A DNA stretch of 64,000 bases from Dipteris shenzhenensis (lineage: Eukaryota > Polypodiophyta > Polypodiopsida > Gleicheniales): NCBI GenBank assembly GCA_047967505.1, contig CM106538.1; one strand, 5' to 3'. The notes beneath the pieces are model-generated. The model was given only the letters and a program-made list of their open reading frames with translations, was not told the origin of the DNA and did not search any database. This document shows, piece after piece, positions 33,459-44,377 of the stretch. The position numbers and the translations under genes are program-made. Positions within the stretch are counted from its first letter, which is position 1, and the number at the start of each line of letters is the position of its first letter.

Positions 33459-34697
33459 TGTTAGAAATTACCCAATAGAGGGTACGCACAGTGGAAGACA
33501 GACGGTAATGCTCAGGAGCTCACACAGTGTGGTGTGGGTGTGGAATCACAAACTTCTTTACTTAATGTGCATACAATAGATGTGTAGACTCATCAATAGA
33601 CAATGAACCAGCCAGATAGAGAAACCACCAAAATATATTTCTGTCCAAAACTATGGACACAATACAAAATAGATAGATCCAGAGTCCCACCAATGGTGTG
33701 GTTCTCTGATCTAACCACAAGGTCCTTCTCCTATCTACTGGCTATCTCTAGACTCGAGTCCGCGTGCTCCACCTCGAGCGTAAGTAGACTTTCCGTCCAG
33801 TGTGTTCTTCTCCACCTTACTGCTTGTGAATCAGCCTAGGTGGGCAGCCCCTGCCAAGCTTTGTCTGCAGCACACAGGTCCCCTTGGTCCTCCTGAATGT
33901 AGGCCCCAAGATAGCTGTTCCACTGCTCCAACCTGCTTGTGAATAGCTGCTCCAGAAGGTGTGATGATCTCAGCACCTTGGTGCCCTAGAAGACAGCCAA
34001 GGTCCAGCCTCTCCCTAGAGCTAAGTCTGCAGCACCTGTTGCACTCTCTCACCTCCTGTAGATAGGCCTAGAGAGTAGGCTTCCTGCTGCTCCTTTCTGC
34101 CCTGGAACTGCTGGCTGCTGGATGATGAATGAGGCCAAGAGCCTCTCCTGATATAGGCCCTAAGGCCTGCTGAGAAAACCGACCAGTCTGTCCCAATCTG
34201 GGCCGACTGGACAGACCAGGTTGGCTGGCCCAACCGACCTGGTTGGCTCAGCCCAACCAGCCCCAATAGGGCCCTTTACTGGCCCCACAAAATCGCCCTC
34301 CTGGGCTCTCTTTTCCAGGGCTTGCTGGCCCACGATTCTATGCGGGGGCTGAGCCCTTGGCCAGCCCTAGATAGGGCCTGGTTGGCTGGCTTTGCCCAGC
34401 CCAACCAGCCCTCCATATGGGCTGCCATGTGCTGCCCCATCCCCCGCCATGTCAGCGCCTGTTCTCCCTGCTGGTTCTGCCCTCTGCCAGGCTCTCTCCA
34501 GCCACGTATGCAGCACCGTACTGTTCCATACATTGCTGATATCATCGCGCCTTTTACCTGGGACACCCAATGCTCCAGATCTGTCCCAGATCCACACATC
34601 CAGGTAATCTCTCTTTGGGCACATCCTGCCCTAGGTCTCCCTCCCCCACGCTCTCCTCATTTGGGGGCTTACGGATGGGGAGGTGACCTTTCCAACA
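33459..34697 (-). repeat. 5' LTR of element X (intact, 1239 bp)
   Basis: TGTTAGAAATT...CTTTCCAACA. It differs from the other LTR by at least two indels: extra bases near 34012-34035 and near 34232-34254 (a repeated GGTTGGCT/CCCAACC segment). Confidence 0.85.
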
Positions 34698-34702
34698 GAA
34701 CC

Positions 34703-35085
34703 TGTATGTGAGTGTTTGCAGTCGTTTTAAGGATTAAGTTGGCTTGACCTTCTTTGCATATGTATGACTCCATTGACAGATTATATGGATCGATTTGGTT
34801 TTGACTTTAGTCTACCATTTCACAAGGTTCTGAAACTGCACGTTCATTTTTAAGGAGGATAAAGTCTTTTCATGGCTGTACTACAAGTAGGCAATTTTTG
34901 CATGATTTAAATGTGAAACACCAGTAGATGCCTTGGAAGGGTGGGCCCTGTAACTGCATAGAGAAGAGAAAGGCTATCATAGCTCTGCATTGAGGTCATT
35001 GTATAGAATTTTAGTCAATATTTATCGATCATCGTTGTCTTGCCAAAATGTTGTTGCTTGATAGCTTTTGCATGCTCGCTCACAG
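34703..35085 (+). other. End of intron 1
   Basis: AT-rich DNA with no repeat recognised. It ends with TCGCTCACAG, a plausible 3' splice site for exon 2. Confidence 0.5.
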
Positions 35086-35157
35086 AAACAGGTACAACAA
35101 CTGAGAGCAGAAGCTGTTCAACTCAGAGAGGTGGAGTCTTATCAGCTGAAGAAGGAG
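35086..35157 (+). CDS. Probable exon 2 of the coiled-coil gene
   Basis: 72 bases between CACAG and GAG|GTGACG encode KQVQQLRAEAVQL and REVESYQLKKE, 24 codons starting and ending in phase 0. The heptad pattern (Leu and Val at a/d positions, charged elsewhere) matches the coiled coil of exon 1. An alternative acceptor six bases downstream (AAACAG|GTAC) also keeps the frame. The link to exon 1 across 22 kb rests on strand, phase and composition only. Confidence 0.65.
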
Positions 35158-35288
35158 GTGACGAGTCATGTTTGAAGCCCTTTTGATGTCTAGGTGTCTT
35201 CATTTAAATGAAAATTCTAGGTGTTCTGGAAGTCTGTATATTCTGAAACTTAATCCTCCATATGGCAATTTTTTTTGTGTTGGAGCAG

Positions 35289-35372
35289 GTTGGCTTAGAA
35301 GGAGAGATTGAACGTCTGAAACTAGAGACTGTCGAGCTGAGAGAGAGGCTGGATTTTCTATCACAGAAAGAG
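35289..35372 (+). CDS. Probable exon 3 of the coiled-coil gene
   Basis: 84 bases between TTGGAGCAG and GAG|GTGAAT encode VGLEGEIERLKLETVEL and RERLDFLSQKE, 28 codons, phase 0 at both ends. Length is exactly four heptads. Intron 2 (35158-35288) is only 131 bp and ends in a T-rich tract with TTGGAGCAG. Confidence 0.7.
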
Positions 35373-35572
35373 GTGAATACAATAAAGCAGAATATGCGAT
35401 GTGTGTATCTCAATGAGGGTTGAGGTGTAAATGTGTAGTATTTTTCTATGTGCTTTTAAATTTTGAAGACATGCTTCTAGCAAGCTCTTTGGAAATATCA
35501 AAAAGATTTTTCTCAGTAATCTTATAGCTTTAAATCAATTTCTCTCAATGTATTGCATGTTCCTTGCATATA

Positions 35573-36040
35573 AACGACCCTTGGACCCTCCTCAGTTATC
35601 CCGCTAGCCTTTTTGGGAGACTGGGGAGGCATGTGTGGCTGGGAGGCGAGGGGATTTGGACCCTCTTGTACTCGGTGCCTTTGGTAGGTTGTCAAATGGT
35701 ATCAGAGCAGTTTTGTCTTGTGGACTGTGCGTGGCTTTGACGCGGTTGTCGCATGAACGACACGTGGCAGGCGACGCTGCTTTTGGGACTGTGCACTGCA
35801 GAGTAGTCGCAATCTGCAGCAGGCTTTAAGTGCCACTTCACTGTTCATTTTGGCTGTGGCTGCGGCTGTTCCTGGTTGCTCACACGCGGCCGCCTCCCTG
35901 TGGTGTTTGGCGGCGGCGACTGGTTGCATACTGGCCTTTGTCTCCTTGTGTGCACCGTACTGCCCTCTCTACTGCTACCTACCTTCCTCTGCTCCGGATG
36001 GCTCGCTCCTTCCCACAGAGTGGTCATTGCACATAAAAAG
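35573..36040 (+). mobile_element. LTR end, primer site and leader of a truncated retrotransposon
   Basis: TGGTATCAGAGC occurs exactly at 35697-35708 after GTTGTCAAA. About 330 bp of GC-rich leader follow, unlike the AT-rich intron around it. No gag follows and no second LTR was found, so only the 5' end remains. The left edge is a guess. Confidence 0.45.
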
Positions 36041-36412
36041 TAGTCAATGATAACAGGAGCATAGCAAGTAATATGATGAGTAGCTCTGAAAAATAAAGCT
36101 GGTACATGCTTGTTTTGAGTATTTCTAGAATAACTTAGAGCTGCCTCACTTTTTCTTTTTCTGCGTATATTTAGCCTATGTGTGAGTGAAGCTCTTTGCC
36201 TGCCTAGATTGATGATGAACCAATGGTTGAGCAAAGTTCTTGGATGTTAAATATTGGATAGTACACAAATGATATCTCATTTGAAATAATTCTTCCTAGA
36301 TACCAACACAGAATTTTGCTTGCCTCCAAGGTAGGGATACATTTTGTGTTTCAAGGAAACATATGATGTCTCATAGTCCTAAGCTGGATATCTAGTTTGG
36401 TCTATATGTCCT

Positions 36413-36620
36413 TGAGCTTGTAGCCCAAGTGGCTAAGACCCTTGCGTCTCTTTGGGAGGTCCTGGGTTCAAGTCTCAATGGACATTTAACGCGTGTTGCA
36501 AGTTATGTAGACACTTGTAGGACGCCATGCCAATATGTGAATTGCCTAATGACTTCAAAGCTCCATTTGCCTTCAAACACAGCCAATGTGTTTGACATCA
36601 AATACCTACAGACATGATGT
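36413..36620 (+). mobile_element. tRNA-derived SINE
   Basis: A polymerase III A box (TAGCCCAAGTGG, 36421-36432) and B box (GGTTCAAGTCT, 36465-36475) lie 32 bp apart, as in tRNA genes and plant SINEs. There is no tRNA acceptor pairing or T-stem closure on the 3' side, and an unrelated body of about 140 bp follows. The 3' end is not sharply defined. Confidence 0.6.
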
Positions 36621-36997
36621 TTTGATTGGCACATAGCTAACATGTTGTGTAGGGTCCGGTGCTAGACATTGTTGGTGGTCCTGATACATTGCTTGGCTAA
36701 TTGGCAGTTATTTGGAGAGGATACCACCCTAAGTGTATCTAGAGTGAGTGATGGTGTGTGAGTATGTATGAGTGACTGTGAGGAGAGCTCACCGTGAAGG
36801 TGGGGGCTAGCAGTGTCTTCAACTTGGAAGTAAATTGTAATGTGTCTTTGCCTTGAACATGGATCTTTTAAGGTTATGCTAATGGTTGTCATCCATGGTT
36901 CTGATGTTCTTACCAGCAATTGTCTATTGGCGGTTCTTCCTGGGATGTGTCTATAATGCGGTCTGCTGTGCTCTGTATTCTGTGTCTTGTGGATCAG

Positions 36998-37078
36998 GGA
37001 GCCAGACAAGCAGAGACTTTGCAATTGAGAGATAAAAATGTTCAGCTGAGAGGAGAGCATGCTGAGCTAATTAAAGAG
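36998..37078 (+). CDS. Probable exon 4 of the coiled-coil gene
   Basis: 81 bases between TGGATCAG and GAG|GTAAAC encode GARQAETLQLRDKNVQL and RGEHAELIKE, 27 codons, phase 0 at both ends. The repeated L-R-E/D-K pattern is like exons 2 and 3, so the gene seems built from short coiled-coil modules. The next exon was not found in the remaining window; intron 4 would exceed 26 kb. Confidence 0.65.
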
Positions 37079-37679
37079 GTAAACCGGTATTTAAGCACAG
37101 TAGAAGCAAGCACGTATCTTGTACTATCTTTTGCTTATTTACAATGCTTGTGCACTACAAATATTGAATCATTCTTCTTGGGGAATTTGGCCAAAAATAA
37201 ATCAATTGTTTGGGTAATCAAATGCAAGAATGAATTGCACAGTGGCAATAGAAACAGATGTAGGCTTTTGTAATGGAACCCTAAACCTAACCTAAATGAA
37301 ATCCTAGAGTGATAGGAAGTATCATTGGGTGTTGCCATTTGTGAAACCTTAATGCTCTAGAGGACCGCAATACCTCAGCTTTACTGATGTTGAATTTTAA
37401 GCTTCCCGACGTTCCCTTGATAATGCAAATTGACTGTGATGACACATGTCACAGACTAGATTGAGACTGGTTTAAATTTTAAAGACATCATATGCATCAG
37501 GATCAATCCTCTTCTTTAGAATTAAATTATTATGAGTACCAGGAGATGCTTGGTGGATTGTCCTTTATAGCACAATAGAACATTTGAACCTGTTCATCTT
37601 CCACTCTCTTGTGAATGAAGCGGTATTTAATGTTTGGCTAAAGCAACGGAAGATTAGTTGTCGACTCTTTGAAACCCAT
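37079..37679 (+). other. Start of intron 4; no feature recognised
   Basis: GTAAACCGG donor, then AT-rich DNA. It ends with GAAAT, the target site of Copia C2, and resumes at 43632. Confidence 0.5.
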
Positions 37680-37684
37680 GAAAT

Positions 37685-37956
37685 TGTAAGAAATAGAATG
37701 AGTGAGAGAGAGCAAGAGAGAGTGAGAGAGCGGGAAGCTTGGAAGCTGAAGGCTTAGTTGCAATAGAATAGAGAGTACAACACACTGAAGGAAAAAGATA
37801 AGGTTTTGTCCTAGTGACAAAACCTTAGTAGTCACTAACAATAGTTAGTGAACTAATTGCGGTTAGGGGGAAAAACCTCTTAAAGAGGGAAAAGTGCCCC
37901 TAACTAGCTTATTATATTACATTGGTCACTGCTGAATTATGTCTATAATTCTAACA
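37685..37956 (-). repeat. 3' LTR of C2
   Basis: TGTAAGAAATAG...ATTCTAACA, 272 bp; pairs with 43360-43631. Confidence 0.9.
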
Positions 37957-37991
37957 CCCCCCTGCAGTGCCAATGTCATGTACAAGGCTGA

Positions 37992-40900
37992 TCAATCACC
38001 AAACGGATATAAGTTCAGGGCACTGCGAAATGCCTCAAACTTTTCACGTGGTAGTGCTTTGGTGAAAATATTTGCAACGTTGTCATGTGTGGACACAAAG
38101 ATCATACTGATCTCTCCTGCATGCAACTTCTCTCTGACGTAGTGATAGTGAACCTCAATGTGTTTCGTGCGAGCATGAAACACTGGATTCTTTGCCACTG
38201 CAATGGCACTCTGACTATCAGTGAGAATTGGAGAGGGACCCTCCAAAGACAGATGAAGATCAGCAAATAGACGTCGCAGCCAGACACATTCAACTGTTGC
38301 TGTGAAAGCTGCCCTGTACTCAGCTTCACATGATGAGGTAGCCACTGTAGATTGTTTCTTGCTCAGCCATGAAATACAAGATTTACCCAAAAAGAAACAA
38401 TTGCCACTAGTGGACTGCCTAGTGTCATAATCACCAGCCCAATCTGAATCACTGTAGGCATGCATCTGCAAGTCACCCCCCCTGGGAAATAGTAAGCCAA
38501 AAGACTTTGTGCCTTGCAAATAACGGAAGATGCGCTTAACTGCCTGCCAATGCATAGTTTTTGGGCTGTGCATGTACCTGCTCACCTGAGATACTGCAAA
38601 CTGAATATCAGGTCTAGTGTTGCAGAGATATATGAGGCATCCAACAGCCTGACTGTTAAGTGTGGCATCAACTGATTCTCCTGCATCATGCATTGTGAGT
38701 TTCAGCCCCGGTTCCATAGGAGTGGATATGGGCTTACACTCTTGCATGTTAAATCTGTCCAAGAGTTTCTGAACATACTTGGACTGAGACATAACAGTGC
38801 CACGTCTCTCATGAGAGAACTGGATCCCCAAATAAAAGTGAAGCAGCCCCAAATCTGACATGTCAAAGTTGGTCTGCAAATCAGCTTTGAAATCTGCAAT
38901 TTTTTCTTCATTGGACCCTGTGAGCAGTAAGTCATCGACATAAAGAAGGATGACTAAGATTTCCCCCCCATCCATCTTGATGTAGAGGGTGCTCTCAGTA
39001 GGACTATTGTGTAGCGCCTTGCTGGTCAAAAAGGCATGTATCTTGGCATACCATGCACGAGGGGCCTGTTTCAGCCCATATAAAGCTTTATTGAGCTTGC
39101 ATACTTGAAGTGCATTTGCTGTAATTTCAAAGCCTGGAGGTGGTTTGACATACACCTCTTCCAGCAAGTTCCCAATTAAGAAGGCTGTTTTTATGTCCAA
39201 CTGATGAACATTCCACTCAAAATGTGCAGCCATTGCAATTACTGATCGAATGGTGGTCATCCGGGATGTAGGAGCAAATGTCTCCTCATAATCTATGCCC
39301 TTTTTCTGAGCATAGCCCTTAGCAACTAGCCTGGCCTTATATCTGTCAATGGAGCCATTTGGCTTCCGTTTGACTTTAAATACCCATCGTGTGCCAATGG
39401 CATGTTTACCCTCTGGCAAGTCCACAACATCCCAAGTCTGATTTTTTGCAATGGACTGCAACTCATCGTGCATGGCATTCATCCAATGCACATTATCCTT
39501 TGCCTCTTTAAATGTGGCAGGCTCCTCCTCATCAAGAAGAGTACCTGCATATGCTGATTCCACTGAATTAGCACCTTCCATGTGCCTTGCTGCACTGCGA
39601 GTCCTGCCAGGTAACGGAGCATCAAGTTTACTCTCCCTGAGAGTCTGTAACAGCCAGTTTGGGACTGTTTTTGCTGCATGTATGTTTGCAATTTCTTGCT
39701 GTACCACTTGTTCCACTGCCTGTGGAGGGGGTAAGACATCCTGTGGCGGAACTGAAGCATCAGGAGGTTGCTGTAAATTCTGATTTGGATCAGAAAAATC
39801 AGCAGGGGAACCCAAAGCAATGGGTAGCAATCCCTCAAAGACATCCTCTGAAGACGAAGGCATTTGAAATTCAGCCTGAGTGTGAGCTGAATTTTCAGAA
39901 AATATCACATCTCTACTTACTATGATTTTGCGTGTAGCAGGATTGTAGAGACGATACCCCTTGCTTTCTGCACTGTATCCAACAAATATACATTTGATGG
40001 CTTTATCTGACAATTTGTGCCTAAATTCAACTGGCACATGTGCATAGGCAAGGCATCCAAAGACTCGGAAGTGTTCCACTGAAGGCTTCCTGTCATTCCA
40101 GACCTCAAAAGGAGTTTTTGTTTTTAAAGCCTTAGTGGGAGCCCTGTTCAAAATGTAATTGGCACACATCAAACCCTCTAGTTAGAATTTATGAGGCATG
40201 TGTTTGCTTTTCAGCATACATCTGTCCATTTCCATGAGGGTTCTATTTTTCCTCTCAGCTTTGCCATTTTGCTGAGGGGTCAGCCTAACTGTGAGCTGAT
40301 GCACAATACCCTTGCCCTTGAGAAAAGCATTAAATTCTGCAGATAGGTATTCTCCACCTCTATCCGTGCGTAATGTCTGTATCCTGAGTCCGGTTTCATT
40401 TTCAACCATGGCTGAAAAATGTTTAAACACCGTGAACACTTCAGATTTCTTTTTCAGCCCATACCAGGTAAAATTGGAGTAGTCATCAATAAATGTAACA
40501 AAGTAGAGATGACCACCCAAAGACGGAGTCCTCATGGGACCACAGACATCACTGTGTATAAGCTGCAATTTGCGAATAGCTTTAACTGAACCATCCTTCT
40601 TGAAGGGGAACCTATGCATCTTACCTAAAATGCACCCTTCACAGGCATGTGGAGGAGGTATCTCAAGAGGTGGCAATGCATCAACCATTGAAAACTTCTG
40701 CAGTGTCATCAAGCTGTTGTAATGCATGTGGCCATATCTGGCATGCCATAATTCTGCATTTTGCATGGCAGCTGTAGGGGTAGAAACTGCCAGAGCATGG
40801 GCTGCTCTTTTCTCAAAAATATCAAGCTGAAAAAGTCCACGCAGCAGAGTACCAGATAACCTTAAGGCATAGTTAGCTTCCCTGTCTCGGACAGCACATT

Positions 40901-42333
40901 TGTCATCCTCAAAGATGACCTGAAATCCCTTTCCGTTAAGAGTGGACACTGAAAGGAGATTTTTGGTTATGCCAGGCACATATAAGACATCAGAAAGTCT
41001 GAAAATGGAGCCATCAATGGCAGTGAGCTCAACCTCTCCTGTGCCATGTACTGAATATGAGGAGTTGTTGGCACAAGTGACTTTCTTACCAACAGGAGGT
41101 GGATACAAGGAAGTAAAAAGACACTTCCTAGAAGTGATGTTCTTGGATGCACCGCTGTCAAAATACCATGTGTTCAGTGTTTCATTAACACTGAAAGCAG
41201 ATGCATCTGTAGAAGAGTCAAAGCTGCAAGTCAAAAATGCATATGTATCATCACTGCAAGAGACTGTACTATCCCGAGCATCTGGAACAGCCAATCTAGA
41301 ATCTGAAATACAAGATAGAAAGGCATAATCTTGACCAACAAAGTTGGCTGCAGCATCCCCACTGTCAGATGTATGAGGGGCTGAATCTGAAACAGCCATA
41401 CCTGAGCTGTTTTTCTTTTCTTTTGCAATCCTTTTCTTGCATTCTGCTATGTGATGACCTGGCTTTTTGCAGTAGTGACAAAAACCCTTCTTTTTGGGTT
41501 TACTTGCATCACTTTTAGCCTTTTGTGAAGGCTGTCCTGACCCACTGGAAGGCTGATTTGCTGCTGTCTTTGCCTGTCCCTTTGTTTTTTATTTAAATTT
41601 TGAGAGCATGGCTTGTTCACCTGCACGTGAAGCCAAATTTTTCGTGGTCTGCTCTTCTTGAAGCAGAAGTCCTATCAACTCATGAAAAGTGAGGGGATTT
41701 GCACCCCCCCTCATTGATAAGTTCAGCGAAGTGTGAAAGCTGAGATAAGACTCAGGAAGAGAATTCAGAGTGGTTGTAATCATCTCTGAATCAGGAATAA
41801 TTTCATCTATGTTTAACAATTGCTCTCTGAGATCCTGTAGCTTTGTGAGGTGGACTGTCATGGAGTCACCCTCCTCCATATGTGTATTGCTCAACTCTCT
41901 TTTTAAGAAAGATACCCTGGCATCATTCCGTGCTGCATACATGCTTTCCAAGATATCCCACGCTGCCCTGGAGGTCTTACACGACCGGATATGCGGAATG
42001 ATAGAATCTTTTCACTGAAAGAGAGATGCATGACAAAGCTAAGGCATCCCGTGAATCCCATCTCTTCTGCTCTGGAGTATTGACTGTAGCTGCACCAACA
42101 ACTTGTCCTGCAGCTGCACCCTGTGCACGACCTCTTCCACCTCCTTGCTGAGGAAGGGTAGCAGGTGCAATATCTGCTGGTCGGATCTCATCCCCATTGA
42201 CATAATCCCATAGATTCCGAGAAATCAGAATATTACGTACCATAAAACTCCAGAGGGAGTAGTTGGTACCATCCAACTTGTCTTCTTGTGAAAGACCACC
42301 AAATGGAAACTCATTCTGATTTTGATGGGCCAT
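37992..42333 (-). pseudogene. Copia gag-pol polyprotein with three lesions (C2)
   Basis: The ATG at 42333 opens gag (EDKLDGTNYSLWSF). A one-base frameshift lies near 42012 after CISLSVK. The second frame reads YAARNDARVSFLKREL and meets an in-frame TAA at about 41589. It continues in the same frame with zinc knuckle CHYCKKPGHHIAEC, protease YFDSGAS (about 41160), pre-integrase LWHARYGHM and integrase HSDVCGP, RTDRGGEY, QQNGKAE. A second stop lies at about 40182 inside integrase. The last 726 codons (40172-37992) are open: integrase end, RT with YVDD at about 38940, and RNase H (ATSSCEAEYRAA, TDSQSA). One frameshift and two stops are all that is visible. Confidence 0.92.
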
Positions 42334-43019
42334 TCTTGAGAAAAATATTGAAGCAGATACAGAGCTGAATTCCCTTACTGGGAATGGAATGCACAACTTC
42401 CAAAGAACACAGCCAAGCACGGGCTGTATATGCAACTTAGATTTCTGTACTTGAGCTGTCAGAAATCTGTCCAAGCATCAAAAACTCTCCAAAATCTGCC
42501 AAAAGTGTTTCAAACACTCCAAGAAAGGCAGTATGTACTGAATACTCCAAAAAAAGCTCTCTCAACACAAAAGCCCCAATTTGTGGCTAGAAATTGCAGC
42601 CAGAAAGGGGCAAAATTACTAAAAGCCCCAAATCTGCAATTTTTAAACAAAAGCCCCAAATTTCAGACTAGATCTGCAGATCTGTCTGTAAAAGTCCCAA
42701 ATTTTAAACAAAATCTGCAATTTTTGCTCCAGATGTAGCTCCAAAACTGCACAATGATTGCAATGTCTGCAATATACAAAATGCCCCAAATGTCCTCCAA
42801 AACAACTGCACCAAACTATGGTTTTCTGCAAGATGAGCCTGCCCAAGAACACCTGTGGCTGAAGGCAACCGGTGTAGATCTGCAAGTACAGATCTGAAAG
42901 TACAGAAGTGCACGCAAATCTAGGAAGGGTACAGGTGGTACGGTACAGTACGGACTGTACGGTACAGTGTGTACGGCAGTATGGTAAAGTTGTACGGATG
43001 CTCCTGCGTCAGGCACGAC

Positions 43020-43262
43020 GACCTGTACGGCGTTGTACGGTAAGTGAACGAACGATGTACGGACACCTTTTCGGGATTGTACGGCGCTGCAACGAAGTGT
43101 GTACGGACACCTTTACGGGAGTGTACGGACACCTTTACGGGAGTGTACAGCGCTGCAACGGAAGATGTACGGACGCCTTTACGGGACTGTACTGTGCTGC
43201 AACGGAGGATGTACGGACGGTGTACGGCAGTAGTACGTCGAATTCCGTACAGTCGTACGGAC
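43020..43262 (+). repeat. GTACGGAC-rich tandem repeats in the C2 leader
   Basis: About four copies of a 45-50 bp unit: GATGTACGGAC, CCTTT.CGGGA.TGTAC, G.GCTGCAACG. They overlap the plus-strand frames at 42908-43352, which are artefacts of the repeat. The same GTACGG word is dense from 42940 to 43270. Confidence 0.75.
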
Positions 43263-43345
43263 TGTACGGACGAGTTGGAGCAGGCTGAAAACGTGAAGCA
43301 AAGGGGTGCCTTGAAGGGAGCAGGGAGCCCGAGGCTCTTGAACCC

Positions 43346-43357
43346 GCTCTGATACCA
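43346..43357 (-). promoter_or_regulatory. Primer-binding site of C2 (tRNA-iMet)
   Basis: Reverse complement of TGGTATCAGAGC, two bases from the LTR. Confidence 0.9.
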
Positions 43358-43359
43358 AA

Positions 43360-43631
43360 TGTAAGAAATAGAATGAGTGAGAGAGAGCAAGAGAGAGTGA
43401 GAGAGTAGGAAGCTTGGAAGCTGAAGGCTTAGTTGCAATAGAATAGAGAGTACAACACACTGAAGGAAAAAGATAAGGTTTTGTCCTAGTGACAAAACCT
43501 TAGTAGTCACTAACCATAGTTAGTGAACTAACTACGGTTAGGGGAAAAAACCTCTTAAAGAGGGAAAAGTGCCCCTAACTAGCTTATTATATTACATTGG
43601 TCACTGCTGAATTGTGTCTATAATTCTAACA
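43360..43631 (-). repeat. 5' LTR of C2
   Basis: 272-bp partner of 37685-37956, directly next to the primer site. It is followed by the target duplication GAAAT. Confidence 0.9.
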
Positions 43632-43682
43632 GAAATGATTATACTGCTGAGTGAAACGTTGTTGCCTATAGTGGACTACATT

Positions 43683-43883
43683 TTACGTAATCAGTGTGTC
43701 TGTAGAGTTCTGGACAAGATCCCAAAAATGCAAAATATCTTTGATGTATTTGAGGGTCGTTTTGGCTGCCTTCCAACTGTTGTTGGCTTTTGGATATGCT
43801 GTATACTGGCTGACATAATTCATTATATATGAAAAATTCATTGTATATAAAATATTGGGCCTAATTGTCATGATATAAAGCAA
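43683..43883 (-). pseudogene. Short Copia RT/RNase H-junction fragment
   Basis: Minus-strand frame with LYIMTIRPNILYTMNFSYIM, then NYVSQY, YPKANNSWKAAKTTLKYIKD. This is the Copia block usually read as TRPDI..AV...SR.M..P...HW.A.KRI.RYLKGT. It is strongly diverged and has no flanking domains. Confidence 0.65.
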
Positions 43884-44167
43884 GCTAGACCTCCCTCTTC
43901 AACATTGGCATCCACTTCCAACCTTGTCTCCATTGTCAGAGTTGAAGGATCAATTCCCGTCATGTATGCCCTCATATGGGGAGGACAAAGGGGCTTGACA
44001 CCTTGGGATTTAGGGGTGCATATATTTTTCATATGGGCAGATGCATGCCAATTAAAGTGGAATTACATGCCCATTATTGGATGTGTAGATCCATATGAGG
44101 GAAGGGAGTGCATGCTCGTGCAGGGGCTTTGCATACAGGTGCCTTTTGCTTGCACTAGAGCTACTAC

Positions 44168-44182
44168 ACCCCCCCCCCCCCC
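44168..44182 (+). repeat. Poly-C tract
   Basis: A run of C just before the LTR of C5. Confidence 0.85.
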
Positions 44183-44184
44183 TC

Positions 44185-44377
44185 TGTTAGAAATACTTAT
44201 ATTTCCTAAGGCAGTGGCCAATGTTATGTAATAAGGAGCTAGGGGCACTTTTTTCCTTTATTAAGGTTTTTTGTCCCTAACCTCAGTTAGAGGTTGAAAT
44301 TGTGGGTGATTGCTGCAATTCTATTCCAACTTGCTTCAGCTCCATTCTCTTGCGTTCTCTCGCTTCCATTTCCAACA
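44185..44377 (+). repeat. 5' LTR of C5 (193 bp)
   Basis: TGTTAGAAATACTT...TTTCCAACA followed by TTTGGTATCAGGG, a primer site with one change from the usual TGGTATCAGAG. Confidence 0.75.

Larger units (their letters stand above)
25277..34697 (-). mobile_element. Non-autonomous LTR element X, split by Gypsy G3
   Basis: Two long LTRs (25277-25479 plus 31894-32892, and 33459-34697) enclose an internal region of only about 566 bp. The perfect target duplication GAACC flanks the whole (25272-25276 and 34698-34702). On the minus strand the primer-binding site (33458-33447) lies next to the right LTR and a purine run (GTGAGGGGGGG) lies next to the left LTR at 32893. No gag or pol domains exist, so it must rely on enzymes from another element; the Copia CX with matching LTRs is the best candidate. 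The LTRs differ by several indels, so the insertion is not recent. Confidence 0.85.
35373..36997 (+). other. Intron 3 (about 1.6 kb)
   Basis: Starts GTGAATAC and ends TGTGGATCAG. It contains a retroelement leader fragment (35573-36040) and a tRNA-derived SINE (36413-36620). The remainder shows no feature. Confidence 0.55.
37685..43631 (-). mobile_element. Full-length Copia element with a damaged gene (C2)
   Basis: 5947 bp with 272-bp LTRs (37685-37956, 43360-43631) and the perfect target duplication GAAAT (37680-37684, 43632-43636). Primer site at 43346-43357; on the minus strand a G-rich polypurine tract (GGGGGG) sits at 37957-37962. The LTRs differ at about 7 of 272 positions by eye, so it is older than C4 and G3. 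The element runs antisense to the host gene. Its leader (42334-43345) is long and repetitive. Confidence 0.95.

Noticed and set aside
36413-36490. Functional tRNA gene
   Set aside because: A and B boxes are present but there is no acceptor-stem partner or proper T-stem end; a SINE fits better.
42908-43352. Plus-strand frames rich in Cys, Arg and Thr
   Set aside because: Produced by the GTACGGAC repeat array in the C2 leader, opposite to the element's coding strand.
44185-44377. LTR of a complete Copia together with C2's LTR
   Set aside because: Similar to the C2 LTR but C2 already has its own pair with GAAAT duplication; this is a separate element (C5).
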